NCBI GenBank assembly: GCA_009918675.1
Contig: RGDM01000013.1
Location: 1 to 64,000, forward strand
Direction: 5' to 3'
Length of the DNA stretch: 64,000 nucleotides
Origin: a bacterium
GTDB lineage: Bacteria > Bdellovibrionota_B > Oligoflexia > Silvanigrellales > Silvanigrellaceae
The position numbers and the translations under genes were made by a program. Every line of letters begins with the position of its first letter. Position 1 is the stretch's first letter. This document shows, in pieces, positions 1 to 8,590 of the stretch. The notes beneath the pieces were generated by a model. The model was given only the letters and a program-made list of their open reading frames with translations, was not told the DNA's origin and ran no database searches.

Positions 1-872
1 AAGCGCGAAATTTGCAGAAGCAATACAAAGAGGTTTCCGCCGTTCAGGGAGTGAGTTTTGGAGTCAAGCGAGGCGAGTGCTTTGGCCTTCTTGGACCAAA
101 CGGTGCTGGCAAAACCACAACCATTGAAATGATGGAAGGTGTCACAGCTCCCTCCGCAGGCTCTGTTTTATTTTGTGGCGAACCTCTCGGCAAAGCTGCA
201 CAACATAAGATTGGAATCCAATTTCAAAATACATCGCTGCAAGATTTTCTAACGGTATATGAGTGTCTCGAACTGTTTTCGAAGCTCTATAAAAGTCGAC
301 GATCGATTGACGAATTGATATCGCTTTGCGCGCTCGAAGAGTTTTTGCACCGCGACAACCGCAAACTCTCGGGAGGTCAAAAACAGAGATTGTTGCTGGC
401 ACTTGCGCTGGTCAATGACCCTGAATTGGTTTTTCTCGATGAACCAACAACCGGTCTCGACCCACAAGCGCGTCGCAATTTGTGGGCTTTGGTTGAAAAG
501 ATTAAGGCGGAAGGAAAAAGCATCATCCTCACCACCCATTACATGGAAGAAGCTTATGTTCTGTGTGATGAAATAGCAATTATGGATAAAGGCAAGATCA
601 TCGCCCAGGGCGCACCAAAAACCCTACTGAAGCAATATTTCGAAGGTCAATATATTGAGATTCCAGAAGAGGATCTGCTTGGCAAAGCGCCCGAACTGTT
701 CGGACTTAATTATCATCGCAAAGGTGCAACGATTGAGTTTCACGTTCCCGACGTGAAACTAGCGCTGAGCCAACTTGTCAAACAAGATATCGTATTGAAC
801 CACATGTCGGTGCGTTCAGCCAGCCTCGAAGACCTCTTCCTCCACCTAACCGGCCGGGAGTTGCGCGAATGA
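1..872 (+). CDS. ABC-2 type exporter, ATP-binding protein (5' end cut by window)
   Basis: Cytoplasmic ATPase of a drug/polysaccharide-type ABC-2 exporter. The Walker A motif GPNGAGKTT, signature LSGGQKQR, Walker B LVFLDEP and the switch histidine in TTHYMEE are all present, followed by the roughly 75-residue C-terminal extension usual in DrrA/NatA-like ATPases. The reading frame is open to the window edge and encodes ARNLQKQYKEV, which matches the first strand of such ATPases. The real start therefore lies a few codons upstream and the TTG at 12 is probably internal. Its stop overlaps the start of the permease gene (ATGA), so the two are translationally coupled. The substrate cannot be told from sequence. 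Confidence 0.93.
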   Translation, partial: ARNLQKQYKEVSAVQGVSFGVKRGECFGLLGPNGAGKTTTIEMMEGVTAPSAGSVLFCGEPLGKAAQHKIGIQFQNTSLQDFLTVYECLELFSKLYKSRRSIDELISLCALEEFLHRDNRKLSGGQKQRLLLALALVNDPELVFLDEPTTGLDPQARRNLWALVEKIKAEGKSIILTTHYMEEAYVLCDEIAIMDKGKIIAQGAPKTLLKQYFEGQYIEIPEEDLLGKAPELFGLNYHRKGATIEFHVPDVKLALSQLVKQDIVLNHMSVRSASLEDLFLHLTGRELRE

Positions 873-1891
873 AACGTTTTTTAGCCTTATTTAATGTTCG
901 TAATAAAGAGTACGTCCGCGACCGCGGATCAATGGCCTGGGGCTTTCTCTTTCCATTCTTGATTATTGTTGGATTCTCGTTCGCATTTTCAGGAAAAAAC
1001 CAAGATATTTTTAAAGTCGCTGTTTTTAAGCCTACGCAGGTTGAAGCGGCAGCACAGCCACCAGAATTTTTACAAACCAAATACATCCAGTTTTTCAATG
1101 TGGACGAGGTTGATGCCGCCCTTGAAAAGCTCAAACGGCATCAGGTTGATATGGTTATTTCACTCGCGAAAAACGATTCGAAATACTGGATCAATTCTTC
1201 TTCCCCGAAAGGTTATCTGCTGGAGAAAATCGTCTCTAGTGAAAGATCCGTTGCAGGCCAAACTTTTCACCGCGAGCAGGTGACTGGCCGAGAAATCCGC
1301 TACGTGGATTGGCTGATTGCTGGTCTACTAAGCATGAACGTGATGTTTAGTTCACTGTTTGGCGTAGGCTATGTGGTTGTGCGCTATCGCAAGGCTGGCG
1401 TGCTGCGACGCATCAAAGCAACACCAGTGACCGCCTTTGAATTCCTCTCTGCCCAAGTGGCTAGCCGTCTCATCTTGATCCTCACAACCTGCGCTATTGT
1501 TCTTGCGGGCTGCAGGTTGCTTGTCGACTTCCAGATGTTTGGTTCCTATTTTGATCTGTTTGTCGTTCTTGGGATTGGAGCACTGTGTTTAATTTCGCTT
1601 GCATTGGTGGTTGCAGCGCGTGTCAGCAGCGAAGAGTTTGCCGGCGGAATTCTTAATATCCTGACCTGGCCGATGATGCTCTTTTCGGGCGTTTGGTTTT
1701 CGTTGGAAGGTACCAACCCCATGCTCCAGAAAGTTGCACAAATATTTCCACTCACCCACATGGTGGATGCAGCCCGGGCAATCATGACCGAAGGTGCCTC
1801 ATTGGCCGCCGTGAGTGGCCATCTTGTCCTTTTGTGCGGTTTGACGGCAGTCTTCATGGCTTTGAGCTCATTTCTGTTCCGCTGGGAATGA
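869..1891 (+). CDS. ABC-2 type exporter, permease
   Basis: Inner-membrane partner of the preceding ATPase, 340 residues. It has one N-terminal membrane segment (about residues 20-40), an extracytoplasmic stretch of about 100 residues, then five further hydrophobic segments to the C-terminus. This is the ABC2_membrane_3 type layout. The motif YRKAGVLRRIKATP matches the conserved cytoplasmic loop before the second helix in this family. The start ATG overlaps the ATPase stop by four bases. The pair probably forms a heterotetrameric exporter; the substrate is unknown. Confidence 0.9.
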   Translation: MKRFLALFNVRNKEYVRDRGSMAWGFLFPFLIIVGFSFAFSGKNQDIFKVAVFKPTQVEAAAQPPEFLQTKYIQFFNVDEVDAALEKLKRHQVDMVISLAKNDSKYWINSSSPKGYLLEKIVSSERSVAGQTFHREQVTGREIRYVDWLIAGLLSMNVMFSSLFGVGYVVVRYRKAGVLRRIKATPVTAFEFLSAQVASRLILILTTCAIVLAGCRLLVDFQMFGSYFDLFVVLGIGALCLISLALVVAARVSSEEFAGGILNILTWPMMLFSGVWFSLEGTNPMLQKVAQIFPLTHMVDAARAIMTEGASLAAVSGHLVLLCGLTAVFMALSSFLFRWE

Positions 1892-1930
1892 ACTCGATAC
1901 GCAGTTTAACTTTTTTTTCACCCCGCTGCC

Positions 1931-1958
1931 CTGACAATGCTTTTACCAGAGGTAAAAT
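1931..1958 (+). promoter_or_regulatory. Promoter with overlapping 17-bp palindromic operator
   Basis: A -35-like CTGACA (1931-1936) and a -10-like TAAAAT (1953-1958) are separated by 16 bases. The spacer and -10 carry the perfect palindrome TTTTACCAGAGGTAAAA (1941-1957; 7-bp arms, 3-nt centre). This is where a dimeric repressor would sit to block RNA polymerase. It lies 82 bases before the Lol-like ATPase gene. A near copy occurs at 21643-21659. The promoter assignment is by eye. Confidence 0.5.
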
Positions 1959-2039
1959 TCGACTAGGTTGGTGCCTTCGGAAGCGCGCGCGGTCTTTTCC
2001 TCTCAAATCTTTTTCATCGAGCGCGCCAGTGGAGGCCTC

Positions 2040-2723
2040 ATGTCAGTGTTGCTTCAGAGTGTTGTCAAAGATTATCCACTCGGCTCGGCGATGGTCCGAG
2101 CACTTCATGGAATTGATCTGAAAATTGAAACAGGTGAGTTTACAACCATTGCCGGCCCGTCGGGTTGCGGTAAATCAACCTTGCTCAACCTCATCGGCTG
2201 CATGGATGTTGCAAGCAGCGGAACTGTCACTATTGAAGGCAAAGTCACCAACTCGCTTTCCGACAAGGAACAAACCAATCTGCGCCTCAACACGCTTGGT
2301 TTCATTTTCCAGAGCTTCAATTTGGTTCCCGTTCTTTCAGTTTACCAGAACGTTGAACTGCCGCTGCTCCTCAAAGGTGGCATGACATCTGCCGAGCGTT
2401 CGCAGCGAATCAACACTCTGCTTGAGCAAGTGGGCCTCGCCAACAAATCCAACAACCGTTCACATGAGCTTTCCGGAGGCCAGCGGCAGCGGGTTGCAAT
2501 TGCGCGCGCGCTGGTGTCTCAACCCAAAATAGTCTTGGCCGACGAGCCCACCGCGAACCTGGATTCCGAGACCGGAAAAACAATCATTGAGCTCATGCGG
2601 ACGCTCAACGAGAAGCAAAAAACGACATTCATTTTTTCATCGCACGACCCAAAAGTGATTGAACACGCCAAACGCATTGTTCGCCTGCAAGATGGTCGAG
2701 TGATTGAAGACGTGAGGAAGTAA
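2040..2723 (+). CDS. Lol/MacB-type ABC transporter ATP-binding protein
   Basis: 227-residue ATPase of the LolD/MacB/FtsE class. Visible motifs are Walker A GPSGCGKST, Q-loop FQSFNLVP, signature LSGGQRQR, Walker B IVLADEP and the H-loop FSSHDP. Length and spacing are typical of LolD. The ATG at 2040 is chosen because GGAGG (2031-2035) precedes it by four bases; longer readings begin within the promoter region. Two FtsX-type permeases follow at 2 and 7 bases, so this is the energising subunit of a mechanotransmission-type ABC system. Such systems extract lipoproteins or lipids, or drive periplasmic machines, rather than moving substrate through a channel. Confidence 0.93.
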   Translation: MSVLLQSVVKDYPLGSAMVRALHGIDLKIETGEFTTIAGPSGCGKSTLLNLIGCMDVASSGTVTIEGKVTNSLSDKEQTNLRLNTLGFIFQSFNLVPVLSVYQNVELPLLLKGGMTSAERSQRINTLLEQVGLANKSNNRSHELSGGQRQRVAIARALVSQPKIVLADEPTANLDSETGKTIIELMRTLNEKQKTTFIFSSHDPKVIEHAKRIVRLQDGRVIEDVRK

Positions 2724-2725
2724 AA

Positions 2726-4828
2726 ATGTTTGAGCAGCTTAAAGTTCTGCTTCTTGTCGCAATTCGAAATCTCGCCCTACACAAGGTCAAAACTCTTGTT
2801 GTTGGTGGAATTCTGCTGGCAGGCAGCTTTCTCGTTGTCTTTGGCCTTTCACTGCTCGGCAGTGTCGAAAGCACAATGTCGCAAAGCATCATCGGCAGCG
2901 TCGCAGGACACTTACAGGTTTATTCTGCAGAGGCTCGCGATGATCTCGCTCTTTTCGGCAGTGGATTCTTCGGTCGCGATGATCTCGGTGAAATTCCAAA
3001 ATTTGAAGATGTCAAAGCAGAGCTTTTGAAAAATCCAAACGTCGCCAACGTGGTTCCGCTTGGTTTTGAAAACGCTCTTCTCGCGCGTGGAAATGTGCTT
3101 GATGATTTGTTTGAGAGATTTCGTGCCACAGTGAAGTCTGGCAACCAAACTGAGATTGATTCTAGTATTGAGGTTGTAAAAGCGAATCTTAGCAATATTC
3201 GTTCGGACCTGGAAAACGAATTGAAGATTTCCGGTGTTCCTGCAGATATCAAGAAACAAATCGCAGACGTCGACACGGCTCTTTCAAATGAATTTTGGGC
3301 CAAACTGAAACAAGACTCAGAAACCAGTTTAATTTTTCTCGAATCCAAAATTGCTCCGTTGTCAGGAGAAAAGGAACCTCTTTACCTCCGATATATGGGC
3401 ACCAATCCTTCGCAATTTGCTGACGTCTTCAAAAAATTCAAGGTGATTGACGGAGAAAATATTCCCGCAGGCGAGCGCGGAATTCTTTTGAGCAACCGTA
3501 TTTATGAAACGCAAATCAAAAACATCGTTGCACGAGGCTTCGATAGTCTGCGCAAGGGTTTGGTTGAACAGCGCAAGACAATTGCTGGTGATGTTGCTTT
3601 GAAAACCACCGCAACAGACTTGCCAAAGCAATACCTCGAAGTTGCGGTGTACCTTACTGGCAGCAAACGCGCTGACATAGTTGCAAGCTTGAAGTCTTTC
3701 CTTAAAGCGAGCGACGACAACCTTGAAACCTTGGTCAAACAATTCCTTACAATTGATGATAAAAACTTCGCCGAACGCTACGACTACTTTTATAAAAAAA
3801 TAGCTCCGGAGATCCGCCTTTATCCATTTAAAGTGGGAGATACTATTAACCTCCGCTCGTATACCCGCAGTGGATACCTCAAGACAGTCCCGCTTAAAAT
3901 TTATGGCTTGTATCAGTTCTCCGGCTTGGAAAGTTCCGATCTCGCTGGCGCGTTTAACTTCGTCGATATGGTGAGCTACCGAGAGTTATACGGCCGCATG
4001 AGCAGCGAAGGGCAAAAGGAGCTCGACGAACTGCGCAAGCAAATCGAAGTAAAAGCGGTGGAAACTGGCTCAATCGAAGACTCGTTGTTTGGTGCCGGTG
4101 CACAAATAGAGTCGCGCTCCGAAAACAAATCATCGGCGTCTCAAGCTCAGCAAGCAGCAGCTGCAGCGGGCGGCGGCAAGCAAACTCTTCAATTCAAGCG
4201 CGCTGTCAGCGGAAAATACGACCCACGCGAACTTGATTCAGGACTCATCATCAACGCGGCTGTTCTGCTTAAAAATCCACGCTTGCTGAGCATCACGCGC
4301 CTTGAGCTCGAAAGCCAACTCAAAAATGCAAAACTGAATCTGAAGGTTGTGGATTGGAAGCAGGCGTCTGGAACTTTGGGCCAACTTGTGTCGGTGATTC
4401 GTGCTGTCTTGTTGACTGCAGTTGGAATCATTTTGATTGTTGCGATGGCCATCATCAACAACGCAATTATGATGACAACTCTCGAACGCACGCGAGAAAT
4501 TGGTACACTTCGCGCAATTGGGGCACAGCGCGCTTTCGTTCTTCGAATGTTCTTTGTGGAAACCCTCACCATCAGCTTATTGGCCACTCTGGCCGGCTCG
4601 CTTCTTGCGGTCACGCTCGTCTCATTCCTGGGAGTCCGCGGAGTTGCCGCACCCTCAGACTTTGTCAGTTTCCTGTTTGGTGGGCCGCGCTTGTACCCAA
4701 GTGTTTCAACCGGATTAGCTTTCGTAGCACCCTTGATTGTCGCGATTCTCGCGCAGATTTTTACAATGTATCCCGCATTTATGGCGAGCCGCATTTCGCC
4801 TGCAGCGGCCATGCAGGACAGGGAGTAA
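2726..4828 (+). CDS. FtsX/LolE-type ABC permease with large periplasmic domain
   Basis: 700-residue inner-membrane permease. One membrane helix lies near residues 20-45, followed by a periplasmic region of about 500 residues rich in charged and coiled-coil-like stretches, including an Ala/Gln-rich linker near residue 475. Three C-terminal helices carry the FtsX signature ERTREIGTLRAIGAQ. This is much longer than LolC/LolE (about 400), so the periplasmic domain is greatly expanded. The start follows the ATPase stop by two bases with GAGGAAG upstream. It is probably the heteromeric partner of the next gene. Confidence 0.9.
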   Translation: MFEQLKVLLLVAIRNLALHKVKTLVVGGILLAGSFLVVFGLSLLGSVESTMSQSIIGSVAGHLQVYSAEARDDLALFGSGFFGRDDLGEIPKFEDVKAELLKNPNVANVVPLGFENALLARGNVLDDLFERFRATVKSGNQTEIDSSIEVVKANLSNIRSDLENELKISGVPADIKKQIADVDTALSNEFWAKLKQDSETSLIFLESKIAPLSGEKEPLYLRYMGTNPSQFADVFKKFKVIDGENIPAGERGILLSNRIYETQIKNIVARGFDSLRKGLVEQRKTIAGDVALKTTATDLPKQYLEVAVYLTGSKRADIVASLKSFLKASDDNLETLVKQFLTIDDKNFAERYDYFYKKIAPEIRLYPFKVGDTINLRSYTRSGYLKTVPLKIYGLYQFSGLESSDLAGAFNFVDMVSYRELYGRMSSEGQKELDELRKQIEVKAVETGSIEDSLFGAGAQIESRSENKSSASQAQQAAAAAGGGKQTLQFKRAVSGKYDPRELDSGLIINAAVLLKNPRLLSITRLELESQLKNAKLNLKVVDWKQASGTLGQLVSVIRAVLLTAVGIILIVAMAIINNAIMMTTLERTREIGTLRAIGAQRAFVLRMFFVETLTISLLATLAGSLLAVTLVSFLGVRGVAAPSDFVSFLFGGPRLYPSVSTGLAFVAPLIVAILAQIFTMYPAFMASRISPAAAMQDRE

Positions 4829-4835
4829 AACCCGT

Positions 4836-6176
4836 ATGTGGACTTTTCTCATCATTGCATTCCGAAATCTGATTCAAGCACGCAGACGCACACTCTTGCT
4901 TGGTTCTGCGATTGCATTCGTGTCTTTGCTCCTCCTTCTGCTTCTCAGCATGAGCAAAGGAGTCTCGGAAAAATTAATTGAAGCCTCAACCCTCACATCA
5001 ACAGGCCACATCAACGTGGCAGGGTTTTATAAGCAGCGGTCCAATTCAGCCACGCCCCTGATCACCAACCGGGAAGAGATCCGCAAACTTGTTCAGGAGA
5101 ACGTCAAGGGTCTGGCTAAGGTCACCGATCGCGCACGCGGCTGGGGGCGTTTGATTGGCCCCGGGGGTTCTTTCAACACAGGATTGAATGGCCTGATTAT
5201 TGAAGAATCCGATTTCCTTAAAGACATCAAACTTGCTGAGCAGTCAGAATACAAAAAAGACGGTTCAGACAAAATTTTGGGCAACATTGCCGATTTCGGA
5301 AAACCAAACACAATCCTCATTTTTGCGGCTCAAGCGAAAAAACTGGGTGTTGAAGTGGGCGATACGGTCACTTTTATTTCTGAAGCGAACGGCGGGCAAA
5401 CAAACTCTGTTGACCTCACGGTGACTGCCATCGCACGCGATATGGGCTTTTTGAGCAATTTCAGTGTTTTCGTTCCACGTCAAATCGTTCAAGACCTCAG
5501 TCGTTTCGGTTCCGATACAACGGGTGCAGTGTGGATCTATTTGAAAGACATCACCCGCGCAGATGAAGTTCGTAAACAACTCGAAAGTGTTTTGAGTAAA
5601 GCCGGGTTCACACTTCTCGAGCACGACCCACGTCCGTTCTTTTTCAAGTTTCAGAAAATCACCAGCCAAGACTGGCGAGGATTGCGTCTCGACCTGACCA
5701 CCTGGGATGACGAAGTTTCGTTCATCAACTGGATCGTCACAAGCTTAAATGCATTGTCGGTTTTTTTGGTGGCTATTTTGGGATTCATCATTGCCACCGG
5801 AATTGCCAACAGCATGTGGATGACCGTGCGCGAGCGCACAAAAGAAATTGGAACGCTGCGCGCCATCGGTATGCAAAAACCACAAGTCAGAACCCTGTTC
5901 ATGCTTGAGGCTGGCTTGCTTGGCTTGATGGGAGCACTTGCAGGCTGTCTGCTCGGCCTTGTGATTGTCAACGGTATCAATGTTGCGCACATCCCAATCT
6001 CCAACAAAGGCTTGCGTGTCTTCCTCATGACCGATGTCGTTTCACTGTCTCTGAAAGCCAGCCACCTTGTTTTGGCAATCGTGTTTCTACCCGTATTGAC
6101 CGCAATCGCTGCGTTTTACCCATCGCAAAAAGCGAGCCAAATGCCTCCAGTGCAGGCGCTCAATCAAGGTAAGTAA
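4836..6176 (+). CDS. FtsX/LolC-type ABC permease
   Basis: 446-residue permease, second of the pair. It has an N-terminal helix at about residues 18-40, a periplasmic domain of about 240 residues, then three helices with the FtsX signature ERTKEIGTLRAIGMQ. The ATG at 4836 is preferred: it sits seven bases after the previous stop, just behind GGGAG at 4821-4825, and gives the typical WTFLIIAFRNL start. The longer in-frame reading from 4737 would overlap the previous gene by 90 bases. It probably forms a heterodimer with the 700-residue permease. Confidence 0.9.
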   Translation: MWTFLIIAFRNLIQARRRTLLLGSAIAFVSLLLLLLLSMSKGVSEKLIEASTLTSTGHINVAGFYKQRSNSATPLITNREEIRKLVQENVKGLAKVTDRARGWGRLIGPGGSFNTGLNGLIIEESDFLKDIKLAEQSEYKKDGSDKILGNIADFGKPNTILIFAAQAKKLGVEVGDTVTFISEANGGQTNSVDLTVTAIARDMGFLSNFSVFVPRQIVQDLSRFGSDTTGAVWIYLKDITRADEVRKQLESVLSKAGFTLLEHDPRPFFFKFQKITSQDWRGLRLDLTTWDDEVSFINWIVTSLNALSVFLVAILGFIIATGIANSMWMTVRERTKEIGTLRAIGMQKPQVRTLFMLEAGLLGLMGALAGCLLGLVIVNGINVAHIPISNKGLRVFLMTDVVSLSLKASHLVLAIVFLPVLTAIAAFYPSQKASQMPPVQALNQGK

Positions 6177-6187
6177 GGAGTTTAAAG

Positions 6188-6973
6188 ATGAAAAAAACAC
6201 ATGTGAAATTCTTAATGGTCGCCCTGAGTCTTCCGCTTTTTGCAGGACACAAAGCCTGGGCCATGTCAGAACCTGAGTTGAAAAAATTGGTTGTTGAGAT
6301 TGACGACCGCCAACGCAATTCGGGTGATTACAAATCAACCGTGTTTGTGGAGCAAACCGAAAAAGGCAAAGTCACGCAAGCTTTTGAAGCCACAGTTTTT
6401 CGCCGGGATGGTGATGAAAAATGGATGATTCTCTTTACCAAGCCAAAAAGTGAAGCAGGTAAAGGCTATCTCCGACTTGAGAAAAACCTATTCCTGTATG
6501 AACCCGCTTTAGGAAAATGGGAACGCCGCACCGACCGCTCAGGAATTGGCGGAACCAACTCTCGCCGCTCCGATTTCGATCAATCCAAGCTTGCCGTTGA
6601 ATACACTGCAAAGTTTATTGGTGAGGAAAAGCTTGGAAAATTTGATGTTCTGCACATTTCCCTCAGTGCAAAACCTGAGGCTGATGTGGCGAGTCCGTTG
6701 CTTCACCTGTGGGTCGACAAAGACAGCCGCAATATTCTCAAGCGGCAAGAACGCTCACTTTCCGACAAACTCCTCCGCACCCTTTACTACCCGGGCTGGG
6801 ACAAAAAATTCAGCAAGTCAAAAGGAGCGGATGTCTACATCCCCAAACAAATACGCATTATTGATGAAGTGGAAAAAGGCAACGGCACGACGGTTGTTCT
6901 GCGCGAATCGAACCTCGATCCACTTCCAGAAAATATCTTCACAAAGGCATGGTTGGAGTCGCAAAGTCGATGA
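6188..6973 (+). CDS. LolA-like periplasmic lipid/lipoprotein carrier
   Basis: 261 residues with a clear signal peptide (MKK..., cleavage near residue 25 after HKAWA). The mature part looks like the LolA_like outer-membrane lipoprotein-sorting family (PF17131 type): RRDGDEKWMILFTKPKSEAG, a segment on the protein's own sheet (RLEKNLFLYEPALGKWER) and a DRSGIGGTNSRRSDF loop. Members bind acyl chains in a half-barrel. AAGGAG precedes the ATG by seven bases. It sits between the permeases and an outer-membrane barrel gene, so it is the natural periplasmic shuttle of this cassette. The family call is from motif memory. Confidence 0.8.
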   Translation: MKKTHVKFLMVALSLPLFAGHKAWAMSEPELKKLVVEIDDRQRNSGDYKSTVFVEQTEKGKVTQAFEATVFRRDGDEKWMILFTKPKSEAGKGYLRLEKNLFLYEPALGKWERRTDRSGIGGTNSRRSDFDQSKLAVEYTAKFIGEEKLGKFDVLHISLSAKPEADVASPLLHLWVDKDSRNILKRQERSLSDKLLRTLYYPGWDKKFSKSKGADVYIPKQIRIIDEVEKGNGTTVVLRESNLDPLPENIFTKAWLESQSR

Positions 6974-8463
6974 TGAACTACCTCACATCTAAAAGCCGCT
7001 CGATTCTTTTTTCTGCACTTGTCGCTGTCATCTCTGCACCGCAAGCACGCGCCGGGAATTCGACATTGGAAGACGAGATGTTTGGTGGAGCGCAACAGGG
7101 TACCACGCAGCTTCAACCCGCGGCTGCAAAACCAACACAGCCCAAAAAAGAAGAAAAATCTGTTCAACCGACCCAAGAAGAGCAACCAGCGCAGCTTGAA
7201 TCGCGCATGTTAACCCCCACTGCGCTCGAACAAAAATCGCCCGAAACACTCACCCTGGGCGGCCGTCTCGAGCTGCAAACTCTTCTCACAAAGGGCAAGG
7301 CCAATTCCATTGGCGATGCACCTTTGTCACAGTCTACAAGCGCAGAGCTCTACTTAGATTCTCGCCCCAGCGATGACCTTCGCGGCTTTGCGAAAGGTGC
7401 CATTTCGCAAAGAAAAAGCGCTCAAGCTGAAGCCAACGGCGCAGCACCAACATCAGCATTAAACATCGACATTTACGAAATGTGGGTGAAATGGGGCGGA
7501 CAAAGATCCGTTTTTACCACTGTGGGAAAACAAAAACTCAAATGGGGTGCGGCGAGTTTCTGGAACCCCACCGATTTTCTTGCCGTGCAACCCAAAGACC
7601 CGTTTGCAACCTACGATGTGCGACCAGGTACGAATCTGCTCAAGCTGCATATGCCTTTTGAGAAGTCTGGCAATAACCTGTATGCGCTGGTCAACTTTGA
7701 AAATGCGAGCAAAGCCAACTCTCCCACTTTGGCGAGCCGCGCAGAGCTCAACTACGGCTTTGGCGATTTCAGTGGTGAAGTGACCGGAACTGTTGCCGGC
7801 GGCAAAGATCAACCCCTGCGTTTTGGTCTTGACCTCAGCACCGGTCTTGGCCCGGTTGATCTCGTTGTTGAAAGCGCTTGGACCCGCAAAAGCAAACAAG
7901 AATTCTACCGCCGCTCAACAAACTCGCTGGGTAACCTTGCTTTCGTTGTTGACGATCGATCCTCAAAAGCAATCGCGCAGATTGTGACGGGCATTCGTTA
8001 CGACCTGAAATATTCAGACAGCGACACGGCGAATTTGAGCCTCGAATATTTTTGGAATGATGCGGGCTATTCCGATGTCGCGCTGGAGGCGTATTCCTTT
8101 GTGAATGGACAAAGTCCGCGTTTGTATTTAGCCAATCGCTATGTCGCGGCAAATATAACGCTCATTGCTCCGGGCAATTTCAATGATTCAACCGTGTTGT
8201 TCGCGGGGCTTTGCAACCTCACTGACAAAAGTTGGCTGGCGCGTGCAAGTCTGGGGAACAAGATCAGCACTCGTTCGAGTGTCGAATTTGCGCTCGCAAA
8301 AGCCGGAGGCTTGGGAGAGTTTACAGGCGGCATTCCAAATTCAGTCGCAAACGATGTGAAGGCTGCGGTGAATTTGCCGGAACCCGTTCGAAGTGTGCTG
8401 GACCGTGTTTCGGGCGTACAGCAAGATTGGACTCTTTCAGCAACAGCGCGCATTGACCTCTGA
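6970..8463 (+). CDS. Predicted outer-membrane beta-barrel protein of the Lol-like cassette
   Basis: About 497 residues. A signal peptide ends near SAPQARA; then comes a Gln/Pro/Lys-rich linker (roughly residues 40-80) and a long region of alternating hydrophobic strands, starting LTLGGRLELQTLL and ending LSATARIDL. The terminal strand fits a BAM-assembled barrel. The ATG at 6970 overlaps the carrier gene's stop (ATGATG); a start at 6949 would extend the signal peptide unusually. The likely role is as the outer-membrane end of the export route begun by the ABC genes. It vaguely resembles DUF1302/alginate-export-type porins; the precise family is unknown. Confidence 0.75.
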   Translation: MMNYLTSKSRSILFSALVAVISAPQARAGNSTLEDEMFGGAQQGTTQLQPAAAKPTQPKKEEKSVQPTQEEQPAQLESRMLTPTALEQKSPETLTLGGRLELQTLLTKGKANSIGDAPLSQSTSAELYLDSRPSDDLRGFAKGAISQRKSAQAEANGAAPTSALNIDIYEMWVKWGGQRSVFTTVGKQKLKWGAASFWNPTDFLAVQPKDPFATYDVRPGTNLLKLHMPFEKSGNNLYALVNFENASKANSPTLASRAELNYGFGDFSGEVTGTVAGGKDQPLRFGLDLSTGLGPVDLVVESAWTRKSKQEFYRRSTNSLGNLAFVVDDRSSKAIAQIVTGIRYDLKYSDSDTANLSLEYFWNDAGYSDVALEAYSFVNGQSPRLYLANRYVAANITLIAPGNFNDSTVLFAGLCNLTDKSWLARASLGNKISTRSSVEFALAKAGGLGEFTGGIPNSVANDVKAAVNLPEPVRSVLDRVSGVQQDWTLSATARIDL

Positions 8464-8590
8464 TACGACTGCTGCCGGGGAATCAACACTCATCTAAGCG
8501 ATCGTAAACACATATCTTTTTATTTATAACTCGGATTATTGTGAAGAACCTCCGATCCGAAATCACGTTCGTCTGATGGAGGGATTCCGA

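Noticed and set aside
2125-2385. Long open frames opposite or out of phase with clear genes throughout
   Set aside because: They lie inside strongly supported genes, lack ribosome sites and show no recognisable motifs; they reflect codon bias.
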